Below, piece by piece: positions 8,561 to 24,501 of a DNA stretch of 53,283 nt. The stretch spans positions 1 through 53,283 of the forward strand of contig NZ_JAFLRJ010000016.1 of NCBI RefSeq assembly GCF_017315755.1. Direction: 5' to 3'. The DNA is from Streptomyces beijiangensis (GTDB taxonomy: Bacteria; Actinomycetota; Actinomycetes; Streptomycetales; Streptomycetaceae). Below the pieces are notes generated by a model, which was given only the letters and a program-made list of their open reading frames with translations, was not told the DNA's origin and did not search any database. The position numbers were made by a program, and so were the translations under genes. The first letter of the stretch is position 1; the number at the start of each line of letters is the position of its first letter.

Positions 8561-8741
8561 GACCCTTTGCGCTGCCTGTTAGCTGCCCCCTGCCCGTCAC
8601 CAGGGGCATGCCCTTGCTTGAGCATCGAAGACCGAACTTTCCCGACCTGGCCTTTCCGGCTGATTCGGGAATGGGCTGTCTCTGTGCCCCGCCGGGACCG
8701 GTACGCGCGTAGTGAGTCCGAGCCCTCGGAAGGACCCCCTC

Positions 8742-11700
8742 TTGGCCGCCTCGCGCAACGCCTCGACCTCCAATACGAACAACGGCGCCAGCACCGCCCC
8801 GCTGCGCATCTCCTTTGCAAAAATCAAGGAGCCCCTCGAGGTTCCGAACCTTCTTGCGCTGCAGACCGAGAGCTTTGACTGGCTCCTCGGTAACGCCGCA
8901 TGGAAGGGTCGCGTCGAGGCCGCTCTCGAGAGTGGACAGGACGTCCCCACGAAGTCCGGTCTGGAAGAGATCTTCGAGGAGATCTCGCCGATCGAGGACT
9001 TCTCCGGGTCGATGTCGCTGACCTTCCGCGACCATCGTTTCGAGCCCCCGAAGAACTCGATCGACGAGTGCAAGGAGCGCGACTTCACGTTCGCGGCCCC
9101 GCTCTTCGTCACCGCCGAGTTCACCAACAACGAGACCGGCGAGATCAAGTCCCAGACGGTCTTCATGGGCGATTTCCCGCTCATGACGAACAAGGGCACC
9201 TTCGTCATCAACGGCACCGAGCGTGTCGTTGTGTCGCAGCTGGTCCGCTCGCCGGGTGTCTACTTCGACTCCTCCATCGACAAGACGTCCGACAAGGACA
9301 TCTTCTCCTCCAAGATCATCCCTTCCCGGGGTGCCTGGCTGGAGATGGAGATCGACAAGCGCGACATGGTCGGTGTCCGCATCGACCGCAAGCGCAAGCA
9401 GTCCGTCACCGTCCTGCTCAAGGCTCTCGGTTGGACCACCGAGCAGATCCTCGAGGAGTTCGGCGAGTACGAGTCGATGCGCGCCACCCTGGAGAAGGAC
9501 CACACCCAGGGCCAGGACGACGCGCTGCTCGACATCTACCGCAAGCTGCGCCCGGGCGAGCCGCCCACGCGTGAGGCTGCTCAGACGCTGCTCGAGAACC
9601 TCTACTTCAACCCGAAGCGCTACGACCTCGCGAAGGTCGGCCGCTACAAGGTGAACAAGAAGCTCGGCGCGGACGAGCCGCTGAACGCGGGTGTCCTCAC
9701 CAGCAAGGACATCACCGCCACCATCAAGTACCTGGTCCGGCTGCACGCCGGCGAGGTCGAGACGGTCGGCGAGTCGGGCCGGTCCATCGTCGTCGAGACC
9801 GACGACATCGACCACTTCGGCAACCGTCGTCTGCGTAACGTCGGCGAGCTCATCCAGAACCAGGTCCGCACGGGTCTGGCTCGGATGGAGCGCGTCGTGC
9901 GTGAGCGCATGACGACCCAGGACGTCGAGGCGATCACGCCGCAGACCCTGATCAACATCCGGCCTGTCGTCGCCTCCATCAAGGAGTTCTTCGGCACCAG
10001 CCAGCTGTCGCAGTTCATGGACCAGAACAACCCGCTGTCGGGTCTCACCCACAAGCGCCGTCTGTCGGCGCTTGGCCCGGGTGGTCTCTCCCGTGAGCGG
10101 GCCGGCTTCGAAGTCCGTGACGTGCACCCCTCGCACTACGGCCGCATGTGCCCGATCGAGACGCCTGAAGGCCCGAACATCGGTCTGATCGGCTCGCTCG
10201 CCTCCTACGGTCGCGTCAATGCGTTCGGCTTCGTCGAGACGCCTTACCGCAAGGTCGTCGAGGGCGTCGTCACCGACGACGTCGACTACCTGACGGCTGA
10301 CGAAGAGGACCGATTCGTCATCGCCCAGGCCAACGCGACGCTGGGTGAGGACATGCGCTTCACCGAGTCGCGCGTCCTGGTCCGCCGCCGTGGCGGGGAG
10401 ATCGACTACATCCCCGGCGACGACGTCGACTACATGGACGTCTCGCCGCGCCAGATGGTGTCGGTCGCGACCGCGATGATCCCGTTCCTCGAGCACGACG
10501 ACGCCAACCGTGCCCTGATGGGCGCGAACATGATGCGTCAGGCCGTGCCGCTGATCACGTCCGAGGCTCCGCTCGTCGGCACCGGCATGGAGTACCGCTG
10601 TGCGGTCGACGCCGGTGACGTACTCAAGGCGGAGAAGTCGGGTGTCGTCCAGGAAGTCTCCGCGGACTACATCACCGTCACCAACGACGACGGCACGTAC
10701 ACCACGTACCGCATCTCGAAGTTCTCCCGCTCGAACCAGGGCACCTCGGTCAACCAGAAGGTTGTCGTCAACGAGGGCGACCGCGTGATCGAGAGCCAGG
10801 TTCTGGCCGACGGTCCCGCGACCGAGATGGGCGAGATGGCGCTCGGCAAGAACCTCCTCGTGGCGTTCATGCCGTGGGAGGGCCACAACTACGAAGACGC
10901 GATCATCCTCAGCCAGCGTCTGGTGCAGGACGACGTCCTCTCCTCGATTCACATCGAGGAGCACGAGGTCGACGCCCGTGACACCAAGCTCGGCCCGGAG
11001 GAGATCACCCGGGACATCCCGAACGTCTCCGAAGAGGTTCTCGCGGACCTCGACGAGCGCGGCATCATCCGTATCGGTGCCGAGGTCACGGCCGGTGACA
11101 TCCTCGTCGGCAAGGTCACGCCCAAGGGCGAGACCGAGCTGACGCCGGAGGAGCGCCTGCTCCGTGCCATCTTCGGTGAGAAGGCGCGCGAAGTGCGCGA
11201 CACCTCGCTGAAGGTCCCGCACGGCGAGATCGGCAAGATCATCGGTGTCCGCGTCTTCGACCGCGAAGAGGGCGACGAGCTGCCGCCGGGCGTGAACCAG
11301 CTGGTTCGTGTCTACGTCGCGCAGAAGCGCAAGATCACCGATGGTGACAAGCTCGCCGGCCGTCACGGCAACAAGGGCGTCATCTCGAAGATCCTGCCGA
11401 TCGAGGACATGCCGTTCCTGGAGGACGGCACCCCGGTCGACATCATCCTCAACCCGCTGGGTGTCCCGTCCCGAATGAACCCGGGGCAGGTACTGGAGAT
11501 CCACCTCGGCTGGCTCGCCAGCCGCGGCTGGGACGTCTCCGGCCTCGGCACCGAGTGGGCCCAGCGACTGCGGGACATCGGCGCCGACCAGGTCGCCCCC
11601 GGCACCAACGTCGCGACCCCGGTCTTCGACGGTGCCCGCGAGGACGAGATCACCGGCCTTTTCCAGGCCACGATCCCGAACCGCGACGGGGACCGGCTGG

Positions 11701-12227
11701 TCCAGCCCTCGGGCAAGGCCAACCTGTTCGACGGCCGCTCCGGTGAGCCGTTCCCCGAGCCGGTCTCGGTCGGCTACATGTACATCCTCAAGCTGCACCA
11801 CCTGGTCGACGACAAGCTCCACGCGCGTTCGACCGGACCGTACTCGATGATCACCCAGCAGCCGCTGGGTGGTAAGGCGCAGTTCGGTGGTCAGCGATTC
11901 GGTGAGATGGAGGTGTGGGCGCTGGAGGCTTATGGCGCCGCGTACGCACTCCAGGAACTCCTCACCATCAAGTCCGACGACGTGACCGGCCGCGTGAAGG
12001 TCTACGAGGCCATCGTCAAGGGCGAAAACATCCCCGAGCCCGGCATTCCCGAGTCCTTCAAGGTGCTCATCAAGGAAATGCAGTCGCTCTGCCTCAACGT
12101 GGAGGTGCTGTCCTCGGACGGCATGTCCATCGAGATGCGCGACACGGACGAGGATGTCTTCCGCGCTGCGGAAGAGCTCGGTATCGACCTGTCCCGGCGT
12201 GAGCCGAGCAGCGTCGAAGAGGTCTGA
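8742..12227 (+). CDS. rpoB: RNA polymerase beta subunit RpoB
   Basis: Catalytic beta subunit of DNA-dependent RNA polymerase. The 1161-residue product matches streptomycete RpoB in length. The start is a TTG at 8742 placed 7 bases after GGAAGGA (8728-8734); the in-frame GTG at 8712 adds 10 residues without a comparable site. The rifampicin pocket (residues 419-444, 9996-10073) reads [16 protein letters not shown] then [10 protein letters not shown], with Gln424, Asp427, His437, Arg440 and Ser442 all wild type, predicting rifampicin sensitivity. Conserved [13 protein letters not shown] and [15 protein letters not shown] motifs are present. rpoC follows after 95 bases that contain a hairpin. 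Confidence 0.98.
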   Translation: MAASRNASTSNTNNGASTAPLRISFAKIKEPLEVPNLLALQTESFDWLLGNAAWKGRVEAALESGQDVPTKSGLEEIFEEISPIEDFSGSMSLTFRDHRFEPPKNSIDECKERDFTFAAPLFVTAEFTNNETGEIKSQTVFMGDFPLMTNKGTFVINGTERVVVSQLVRSPGVYFDSSIDKTSDKDIFSSKIIPSRGAWLEMEIDKRDMVGVRIDRKRKQSVTVLLKALGWTTEQILEEFGEYESMRATLEKDHTQGQDDALLDIYRKLRPGEPPTREAAQTLLENLYFNPKRYDLAKVGRYKVNKKLGADEPLNAGVLTSKDITATIKYLVRLHAGEVETVGESGRSIVVETDDIDHFGNRRLRNVGELIQNQVRTGLARMERVVRERMTTQDVEAITPQTLINIRPVVASIKEFFGTSQLSQFMDQNNPLSGLTHKRRLSALGPGGLSRERAGFEVRDVHPSHYGRMCPIETPEGPNIGLIGSLASYGRVNAFGFVETPYRKVVEGVVTDDVDYLTADEEDRFVIAQANATLGEDMRFTESRVLVRRRGGEIDYIPGDDVDYMDVSPRQMVSVATAMIPFLEHDDANRALMGANMMRQAVPLITSEAPLVGTGMEYRCAVDAGDVLKAEKSGVVQEVSADYITVTNDDGTYTTYRISKFSRSNQGTSVNQKVVVNEGDRVIESQVLADGPATEMGEMALGKNLLVAFMPWEGHNYEDAIILSQRLVQDDVLSSIHIEEHEVDARDTKLGPEEITRDIPNVSEEVLADLDERGIIRIGAEVTAGDILVGKVTPKGETELTPEERLLRAIFGEKAREVRDTSLKVPHGEIGKIIGVRVFDREEGDELPPGVNQLVRVYVAQKRKITDGDKLAGRHGNKGVISKILPIEDMPFLEDGTPVDIILNPLGVPSRMNPGQVLEIHLGWLASRGWDVSGLGTEWAQRLRDIGADQVAPGTNVATPVFDGAREDEITGLFQATIPNRDGDRLVQPSGKANLFDGRSGEPFPEPVSVGYMYILKLHHLVDDKLHARSTGPYSMITQQPLGGKAQFGGQRFGEMEVWALEAYGAAYALQELLTIKSDDVTGRVKVYEAIVKGENIPEPGIPESFKVLIKEMQSLCLNVEVLSSDGMSIEMRDTDEDVFRAAEELGIDLSRREPSSVEEV

Positions 12228-12234
12228 CGGGCCT

Positions 12235-12264
12235 GGCCGGGACTTCCCTCGGGGAGTCCCGGCC
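12235..12264 (+). terminator. Hairpin between rpoB and rpoC
   Basis: GGCCGGGACT (12235-12244) pairs with AGTCCCGGCC (12255-12264) around a 10-base loop. No U tract follows; mRNA processing or a pause is more likely than full termination because rpoB and rpoC products are needed in equal amounts. Confidence 0.5.
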
Positions 12265-12322
12265 GCCCCGGACCGTTCAGACCATGTTTGACACTCGACC
12301 CTGAAAGAGGGATTGACGACAA

Positions 12323-16222
<3,900 letters not shown>

Positions 16223-16239
16223 GAGCCATTGAGCTGCGT

Positions 16240-16278
16240 CCACTGGGCGGTCACCCCTCGCGGGTGGCCGCCCAGTGG
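16240..16278 (+). terminator. Terminator after rpoC
   Basis: A 17-bp stem (16240-16256 with 16262-16278, one G-U pair) and a 5-base CTCGC loop directly after the rpoC stop. Confidence 0.85.
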
Positions 16279-16340
16279 CGTGTTCCGGTGTGTCTTCTGC
16301 CACGTCTGCGGTCGGTCTGTCCTGCGCGTGGGCATTTGTT

Positions 16341-16369
16341 TTGACCGCAGCCGATGCGGTAGGTACGAT
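16341..16369 (+). promoter_or_regulatory. Predicted str operon (rpsL) promoter
   Basis: TTGACC (16341-16346) and TACGAT (16364-16369) at 17-base spacing: the best-scoring vegetative promoter by eye in the window. The start would be near 16376. Confidence 0.78.
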
Positions 16370-16488
16370 CTGACCTTGTGCCTGGGGTGTGCCCTGGCTC
16401 CTGTGTGTGTCCTCAACCGCACGGCGAGCCTAATCACGGCCACCGCAATCTGCGCCTTTTCCGCCTCGCGGCGGGGATCTGCATGATT

Positions 16489-16513
16489 CGACACACCCGA
16501 CCGCGTGGGTCGG
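16489..16513 (+). repeat. 25-base leader element, copy 1 (str)
   Basis: Identical over 25 bases to 23439-23463 in the rpsJ leader. It contains the hairpin CCGACC / GGTCGG around a GCGTG loop and the 5' flank ACACA, and ends 49 bases before the rpsL start. Function unknown. Confidence 0.85.
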
Positions 16514-16562
16514 GGATGTTCCAGGTTAGTTTCACCGACGGCACACAGAAACCGGAGACGTA

Positions 16563-16934
16563 GTGCCTACAATCCAGCAGCTGGTCCGGAACGGCCGGCA
16601 GGACAAGGTCAAGAAGAACATGACGCCCGCGCTCGAGGGTTCGCCCCAGCGTCGCGGTGTTTGCACCCGTGTCTTCACGACCACCCCTAAGAAGCCCAAC
16701 TCGGCGCTCCGCAAGGTTGCGCGTGTTCGTCTGACCTCCGGCATCGAGGTCACGGCGTACATCCCGGGTGAGGGACACAACCTGCAGGAGCACTCGATCG
16801 TGCTCGTGCGCGGCGGCCGTGTGAAGGACCTGCCGGGTGTTCGTTACAAGATCATCCGCGGTTCGCTTGACACCCAGGGTGTCAAGAACCGCAAGCAGGC
16901 CCGCAGCCGCTACGGCGCCAAGAAGGAGAAGTAA
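16563..16934 (+). CDS. rpsL: 30S ribosomal protein S12
   Basis: S12 sits at the decoding centre and controls translational accuracy. The 123-residue product has [18 protein letters not shown] and [17 protein letters not shown]. Lys43, Lys88 and Pro91, where streptomycin-resistance mutations arise in this genus, are all wild type, and Asp89 is the residue beta-methylthiolated in other bacteria. The start is GTG at 16563 with GGAGA 5 bases upstream. It is the first gene of the str operon and ends 2 bases before rpsG. Confidence 0.99.
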   Translation: MPTIQQLVRNGRQDKVKKNMTPALEGSPQRRGVCTRVFTTTPKKPNSALRKVARVRLTSGIEVTAYIPGEGHNLQEHSIVLVRGGRVKDLPGVRYKIIRGSLDTQGVKNRKQARSRYGAKKEK

Positions 16935-16936
16935 GA

Positions 16937-17407
16937 ATGCCTCGTAAGGGCCCCGCCCCGAAGCGCCCGGTCATCATTGACCCGGTCTATGGTTCTCCTC
17001 TTGTCACGTCGCTGATCAACAAGATCCTGCTTGACGGCAAGCGTTCCACCGCCGAGCGGATCGTCTACGGCGCCATGGAAGGTCTTCGCGAGAAGACCAA
17101 CGCCGACCCGGTCATCACGCTGAAGCGCGCGCTTGAGAACGTCAAGCCCTCGCTCGAGGTCAAGTCCCGCCGTGTCGGTGGCGCGACCTACCAGGTGCCG
17201 ATCGAGGTCAAGCCCGGCCGCGCCGCGACCCTGTCGCTCCGCTGGATCGTCGGTTACTCCCGCGCCCGTCGCGAGAAGACCATGACCGAGCGCCTCATGA
17301 ACGAGCTCCTCGACGCCTCGAACGGCCTCGGTGCGGCCGTCAAGAAGCGTGAGGACACGCACAAGATGGCCGAGTCCAACAAGGCCTTCGCGCACTACCG
17401 CTGGTAG
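16937..17407 (+). CDS. rpsG: 30S ribosomal protein S7
   Basis: S7 nucleates assembly of the 30S head and contacts the E-site tRNA. The 156-residue product has full family length with [15 protein letters not shown] at the N-terminus and the [15 protein letters not shown] signature. It starts 2 bases after rpsL, so translational coupling is expected. In E. coli S7 represses the str operon by binding the S12-S7 spacer; that spacer is only 2 bases here, so that mechanism cannot operate in the same form. Confidence 0.99.
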   Translation: MPRKGPAPKRPVIIDPVYGSPLVTSLINKILLDGKRSTAERIVYGAMEGLREKTNADPVITLKRALENVKPSLEVKSRRVGGATYQVPIEVKPGRAATLSLRWIVGYSRARREKTMTERLMNELLDASNGLGAAVKKREDTHKMAESNKAFAHYRW

Positions 17408-17445
17408 TCCCTACCCACCTCGAGACCGAGAGAAGACTGAGCCTT

Positions 17446-19575
<2,130 letters not shown>

Positions 19576-19616
19576 CTCTTCCGAGTAGACGCTTTAGGCT
19601 TATCACCGGAGCCACT

Positions 19617-19649
19617 GGGGCATTCCGTACAATCCGTACAGAATGCCCC
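19617..19649 (+). terminator. Hairpin between fusA and tuf
   Basis: GGGGCATTC (19617-19625) pairs with GAATGCCCC (19641-19649), with inner GTAC/GTAC pairs around an AATCC loop. The strand also reads TACAAT at 19628-19633, a good -10 hexamer without a clear -35, so the structure may overlap an internal tuf promoter. From recalled literature, tuf1 in streptomycetes can be transcribed separately from fusA. Confidence 0.55.
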
Positions 19650-19725
19650 GGGCCCCGGCATCCCAGCAAAGATCACCTGGCGCCGATGAAGCAAGGCGTA
19701 CAGAACCACTCCGCAGGAGGACCCA

Positions 19726-20919
<1,194 letters not shown>

Positions 20920-20960
20920 TTTCTTGAGCGTCTGACCTGGTAGCTCGACACTGAGCACCA

Positions 20961-20996
20961 AGAGGGGCCCCGCACCGAGAGGTGCGGGGCCCCTTT
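20961..20996. terminator. Bidirectional terminator between tuf and PIG-L gene
   Basis: A 13-bp GC-rich stem (20964-20976 with 20981-20993) with a GAGA loop, extended by A-T and G-T pairs to 20961-20996. It lies between two convergent genes and can serve both strands. Confidence 0.85.
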
Positions 20997-21020
20997 GCTC
21001 TGTCCCGGTGCGGTACGGGG

Positions 21021-23018
21021 CTACACCGAGCGCGTCGGCCGCCACAGCCAGGGTCGCGCGTCCGGGCCCAGACCCACCACGCTCACGCCTCTCGGGCCGT
21101 CGTGCAGGGTCGGCCCGTCCAGGGCGACGACTCCCTCGGGCCGGGTCAGCACCTTGCCGTTGAGCAGGAGCTGGACCTGTCCTCGGTCGTCCTTGCCGAG
21201 CAGGGCGGGGCCCTCGGGCCTGCCCACGACCGTCAGCTTCGAGGTCGCCGGCCTGCGCAGGATCAGATCGACGGTGCCGTCGGGTGCGGGCAGCGCGACG
21301 GGGGAGTCCCCGGGCACCGGCAGGCCGGTGAGTCCTGGCGTCAGCGGCCGGCCCGGCGCGCTCTGCGTCCACTCGTGCACGGTGTCGCGTCCGGCCGCGT
21401 ACACATGCACCCGCCCCGCGGTGTCGACCGTCGCGCTCAGCCCGTCCTGTACCTGGCCGCCGCCCAGGCTGCGCCAGGGGCCCCACTGGCCCGCGGCGCT
21501 CCGGATGCGCGTGCTGATGCCCTGCGCCGCGTTCCGTACGAAGAGATGGACCTGCCCGTCGGGTGCGGCCACCGCCACCGGCACGCCCAGACGGCGGCCG
21601 CGGTCGGCGGTCGTCTCCGGGTTCCCGAGACCGGTCCAGGGGCCGAACTCCCCGCCGGGCGTGCGCTGTTCGAGCACCACGATCTCGCGGGTGTTGTGGG
21701 ACCCGTGCCCTGCGAGGGTGTCGAAGCGCAGTCCGAAGAGCAGCTGTCTGCCGTCCTTGAGGGCCGCGGAACCCAGGACGGGCGCGAGCGGTCCGCCGCC
21801 GAGGTCGTCGGGCGCCGACCACTGGCCGCTGCCGGGGGAGGTCTCGCGCCAGCGCACCGCGCGCAGGCCGAGCACGCCGTACGCGACGAGCCCGCCGCCG
21901 GGGCCGGTGCCGAGGGCAGGCCGCGGTCCCGGGTAGCGGTAGTGGGTGGAGCGGACCCAGCCCTTCTTGTTCCGTACGGGGGCGGTGCCGCCCACGCCGT
22001 AGTCGCCGCAGCCGCCGGGGTTTCCGCAGCTCCAGGCCGGGCTGCCGCCGTACGGGACGAGGTGCGATGCCTTCTGGCGCATGACGGCGGCGGGGAGGTT
22101 CTTGGGCCAGTGGCGGTTGTAGTAGCCGCGGAAGGCGGTGGCCACGAAGGCGGGCACGTCGCCGCCGTCCCTGGTCGACTCGGCGACCCAGCGGATCATC
22201 GCCGCCCAGCTGAAGGAGGCGGTCGCCGTGTGGTCGGCGTGGTCGGAGTAGCCGGGCTGCTCGCTGTCCCTGATCCGGGCGGCCGTGGGGCTGTGCTGGA
22301 TGTCCGGGTCGGGGTCGAGGGTCTGGACGACCGTGGGGCGGTAGGTGCTCATCAGGCCGGTCAGGGCGTCGACCAGTTCGTCGTAGTCGTACGCCTGGGC
22401 CTTCTGCAGCGGCGAGTCCTCGGCCACGACGGTGCGCAGGTTGAGCCCCCTGGACTGCCAGAGGGTGGGCAGCCCGAGACGGCCGAAGGAGAGGTGCATG
22501 GCGGTGTTGAGGAAGATCAGCTCGACCTTGCGGCCGTCGGCGGCGAGGGTGTCGATCTCGGCCAGGTGGCCGCCGCGGAGGGTGGTGACGCCCTTCTGCC
22601 AGGGGGTGAACCGGTCCAGGCCGAGCAGGGTCGCGTACGCCTGGCGCAGGCCCTGGTGTCGGGCGGAGGAGTAAGCGGCCTTGTCGGGCGGGGGCTTGGG
22701 GCCGCCGGGCGCGCGGTTGACGCCGGTGTGCTCGCCGCCGGTGGTGTAGACGCAGACCAGTGAGGTCCCGCCGTCCAGCATCCGCTGGGTGTCCGGGTTC
22801 ATGAAGTACAGGTCGTCGTCCGGGTGGGCCATGATCTGCATCACCAGCCGGCTGTGGCCCGCGGAGATCGCCTTGCCGGGCAGCGGGTCGGCCTGCGGCG
22901 CCTTGCGGCGGGGGGCCTCTGGGACCGAGCAGGCGGTGAGCGCCAGGCCGGCGGCGGTGGCTCCCAGACCGGCAAGCAGGACCCGTCGTGGCAGGTCAGA
23001 ACCGTGCAATGTGCTCAA
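21021..23018 (-). CDS. Predicted Tat lipoprotein, PIG-L family deacetylase with propeller-like C-terminus
   Basis: The 665-residue product starts with LPRRVLLAGLGATAAG, a twin-arginine signal, then the lipobox LTAC (Cys30), so it is probably exported folded and anchored to the membrane. Residues 58-72 hold the PIG-L metal motif MAHPDDD (His65, Asp67, Asp68) and a second motif HADHTA follows about 230 residues later; the family removes N-acetyl groups from GlcNAc-type sugars using zinc. The last 300 residues contain repeats such as FGPWTGLG and WGPWRSLGGG, typical of tectonin or PLL beta-propellers that may bind glycans. The start is uncertain: TTG at 23018 with GGAG upstream, or TTG at 23009. 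Substrate unknown. It is the only gene between tuf and rpsJ and reads against both. Confidence 0.82.
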   Translation of the reverse strand: MSTLHGSDLPRRVLLAGLGATAAGLALTACSVPEAPRRKAPQADPLPGKAISAGHSRLVMQIMAHPDDDLYFMNPDTQRMLDGGTSLVCVYTTGGEHTGVNRAPGGPKPPPDKAAYSSARHQGLRQAYATLLGLDRFTPWQKGVTTLRGGHLAEIDTLAADGRKVELIFLNTAMHLSFGRLGLPTLWQSRGLNLRTVVAEDSPLQKAQAYDYDELVDALTGLMSTYRPTVVQTLDPDPDIQHSPTAARIRDSEQPGYSDHADHTATASFSWAAMIRWVAESTRDGGDVPAFVATAFRGYYNRHWPKNLPAAVMRQKASHLVPYGGSPAWSCGNPGGCGDYGVGGTAPVRNKKGWVRSTHYRYPGPRPALGTGPGGGLVAYGVLGLRAVRWRETSPGSGQWSAPDDLGGGPLAPVLGSAALKDGRQLLFGLRFDTLAGHGSHNTREIVVLEQRTPGGEFGPWTGLGNPETTADRGRRLGVPVAVAAPDGQVHLFVRNAAQGISTRIRSAAGQWGPWRSLGGGQVQDGLSATVDTAGRVHVYAAGRDTVHEWTQSAPGRPLTPGLTGLPVPGDSPVALPAPDGTVDLILRRPATSKLTVVGRPEGPALLGKDDRGQVQLLLNGKVLTRPEGVVALDGPTLHDGPRGVSVVGLGPDARPWLWRPTRSV

Positions 23019-23161
23019 CGAGCCGCTCCGTCCGAGCCCCCCGCACGGGCCGTCCCGTGCTCGTACTGACCTGTGTGACGGGGAATTTTGCCCGGGGGTT
23101 GCTTCGGGGATGCGGCATGTGCGTCGAATGCACTCGGGTGAGGTACTCTCTCCGGCCGCGA

Positions 23162-23192
23162 TTGGCGTACGCAGTGCCCCATATGGCACACT
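23162..23192 (+). promoter_or_regulatory. Possible S10 operon promoter
   Basis: TTGGCG (23162-23167) and CACACT (23187-23192) at 19-base spacing; weak hexamers. The inverted repeat GTGCC-N6-GGCAC lies between and over them. Alternative starts in this region cannot be excluded. Confidence 0.3.
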
Positions 23193-23438
23193 GTTCAGGT
23201 TGCTCGGTTTGAGTGCCGATGCTGCGCGTCTCCCGTCGGGAGAACCGGAAGCGAGTCCCACAGTACTCGTCGACCTCTGTCGCAAGGCAGTGCAGGTCGG
23301 ACGTACGGGAATCTTTCGGGAAGTGCAGTGAGGTGCCGGACCAGGCGCCCGGTGGGTGATCCATCCCCGGCCTGCGGTCGTTTCGGTCCGCGAACCCTTG
23401 GTAGGGAAATCCTTCGGGATATCCATGCGGGGGGAACG

Positions 23439-23463
23439 CGACACACCCGACCGCGTGGGTCGG
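23439..23463 (+). repeat. 25-base leader element, copy 2 (S10)
   Basis: Exact 25-base copy of 16489-16513, located 63 bases before the rpsJ ATG. The flanking sequences of the two copies are unrelated, so the identity is limited to the element and its hairpin. Confidence 0.85.
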
Positions 23464-23526
23464 AGGACGATCGCAGAACCGACCGGGTACCAGAGCGTTT
23501 CCAAGAGACAGGACTACGAAGTAGCC

Positions 23527-23835
23527 ATGGCGGGACAGAAGATCCGCATCCGGCTCAAGGCCTACGACCACGAGGTCATCGACAGCTCGGCGAAGAAGAT
23601 CGTCGAGACGGTGACCCGCACTGGTGCGTCGGTCGCAGGCCCGGTGCCGCTGCCCACTGAGAAGAACGTGTACTGCGTCATCAAGTCCCCGCACAAGTAC
23701 AAGGACGCGCGGGAGCACTTCGAGATGCGCACGCACAAGCGCCTCATCGACATTCTCGACCCCACCCCGAAGACGGTTGACTCGCTGATGCGTCTCGACC
23801 TGCCGGCTGGCGTCGACATCGAGATCAAGCTCTGA
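23527..23835 (+). CDS. rpsJ: 30S ribosomal protein S10
   Basis: S10 is part of the 30S head and, as NusE, joins NusB and NusG in antitermination complexes. The 102-residue product begins [19 protein letters not shown] and has the full family length. I chose the ATG at 23527; an open frame extends upstream but lacks conservation. It is the first gene of the S10 cluster, 14 bases before rplC. Confidence 0.98.
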   Translation: MAGQKIRIRLKAYDHEVIDSSAKKIVETVTRTGASVAGPVPLPTEKNVYCVIKSPHKYKDAREHFEMRTHKRLIDILDPTPKTVDSLMRLDLPAGVDIEIKL

Positions 23836-23849
23836 AGGGACGGGCCGAG

Positions 23850-24494
23850 ATGAGCAAGAACATCAAGGGCGTCCTGGGCGAGAAGCTCGGCATGACCCAG
23901 GTCTGGGACGAGAACAACCGGGTTGTCCCGGTGACCGTCGTCAAGGCCGGTCCGTGCGTCGTGACGCAGGTCCGTACGAACGACAACGACGGCTACGAGT
24001 CGGTCCAGATCGCCTTCGGCGAGATTGACCCGCGCAAGGTGAACAAGCCCCTCAAGGGTCACTTCGCCAAGGCCGACGTGACTCCCCGCCGCCACCTGGT
24101 GGAGCTCCGCACCCCTGACGCCAGCGAGTACACGCTGGGCCAGGAGATCACTGCTGGAGTCTTCGAGTCGGGCATCAAGGTCGATGTGACCGCGAAGTCC
24201 AAGGGCAAGGGCTTCGCCGGTGTCATGAAGCGTCACAACTTCAAGGGCGGCAAGGCATCTCACGGTGCCCACCGCGTGCACCGTAAGCCTGGTTCCATCG
24301 GTGGCTGTGCCACCCCCGGCCGTGTCTTCAAGGGCATGCGCATGGCGGGTCGCATGGGCAACGAGCGGGTCACCACCCAGAACCTGACCGTCCACGCCGT
24401 TGACGCCGAGAAGGGTCTGCTGCTCATCAAGGGCGCCGTCCCCGGTCCCAACGGTGGCCTCGTCCTGGTCCGCACTGCGGCCAAGGGGGTTTGA
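23850..24494 (+). CDS. rplC: 50S ribosomal protein L3
   Basis: L3 is an early assembly protein with a loop that reaches the peptidyl transferase centre. The 214-residue product has [12 protein letters not shown] at the N-terminus and the central extension segment [19 protein letters not shown] near residues 142-162, which approaches the active site. It is 7 bases from rplD in the S10 operon. Confidence 0.98.
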   Translation: MSKNIKGVLGEKLGMTQVWDENNRVVPVTVVKAGPCVVTQVRTNDNDGYESVQIAFGEIDPRKVNKPLKGHFAKADVTPRRHLVELRTPDASEYTLGQEITAGVFESGIKVDVTAKSKGKGFAGVMKRHNFKGGKASHGAHRVHRKPGSIGGCATPGRVFKGMRMAGRMGNERVTTQNLTVHAVDAEKGLLLIKGAVPGPNGGLVLVRTAAKGV

Positions 24495-24501
24495 GGAACC
24501 G

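Larger units (their letters stand above)
8157..8741. other. rplL-rpoB intergenic region
   Basis: This 585-base gap contains the rplL terminator (8210-8247), about 280 bases in which I see no gene, the rpoB promoter (8532-8560) and a leader of about 175 bases before the TTG start of rpoB. Short open frames here lack codon bias and ribosome-binding sites and are rejected. Confidence 0.7.
16223..16562. other. rpoC-rpsL intergenic region and str leader
   Basis: This 340-base gap holds the rpoC terminator (16240-16278), the str promoter (16341-16369), and a leader of about 190 bases that contains a 25-base hairpin element (16489-16513) also found before rpsJ. No gene is seen. From memory, S. coelicolor has small genes between rpoC and rpsL; none are present here. 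Confidence 0.7.
23019..23526. other. PIG-L to rpsJ divergent intergenic region
   Basis: 508 bases without a gene. From left to right it holds a perfect hairpin (GCACGGG 23043-23049 with CCCGTGC 23054-23060), a weak S10 promoter candidate at 23162-23192 overlapping a GTGCC/GGCAC inverted repeat (23174-23189), a CTCCCGTCGGGAG palindrome near 23228, and the 25-base leader element at 23439-23463. The S10 transcript therefore probably has a leader of over 300 bases. Confidence 0.6.

Noticed and set aside
8233..8711. Short plus-strand frames between rplL and rpoB
   Set aside because: Mutually overlapping, poor codon bias, and they cross the rplL terminator and rpoB promoter.
8547..11822. Minus-strand open frame of 1091 codons opposite rpoB
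   Set aside because: Shadow of the rpoB reading frame with the same composition artefact.
22789..23331. Plus-strand frames opposite the PIG-L N-terminus and in the rpsJ leader
   Set aside because: Composition does not match neighbouring genes and no ribosome-binding site is seen; the region is better explained as leader and antisense strand.
23019..23504. N-terminal extension of the PIG-L protein
   Set aside because: It lacks conserved character and would hide the Tat-lipobox signal from the N-terminus.
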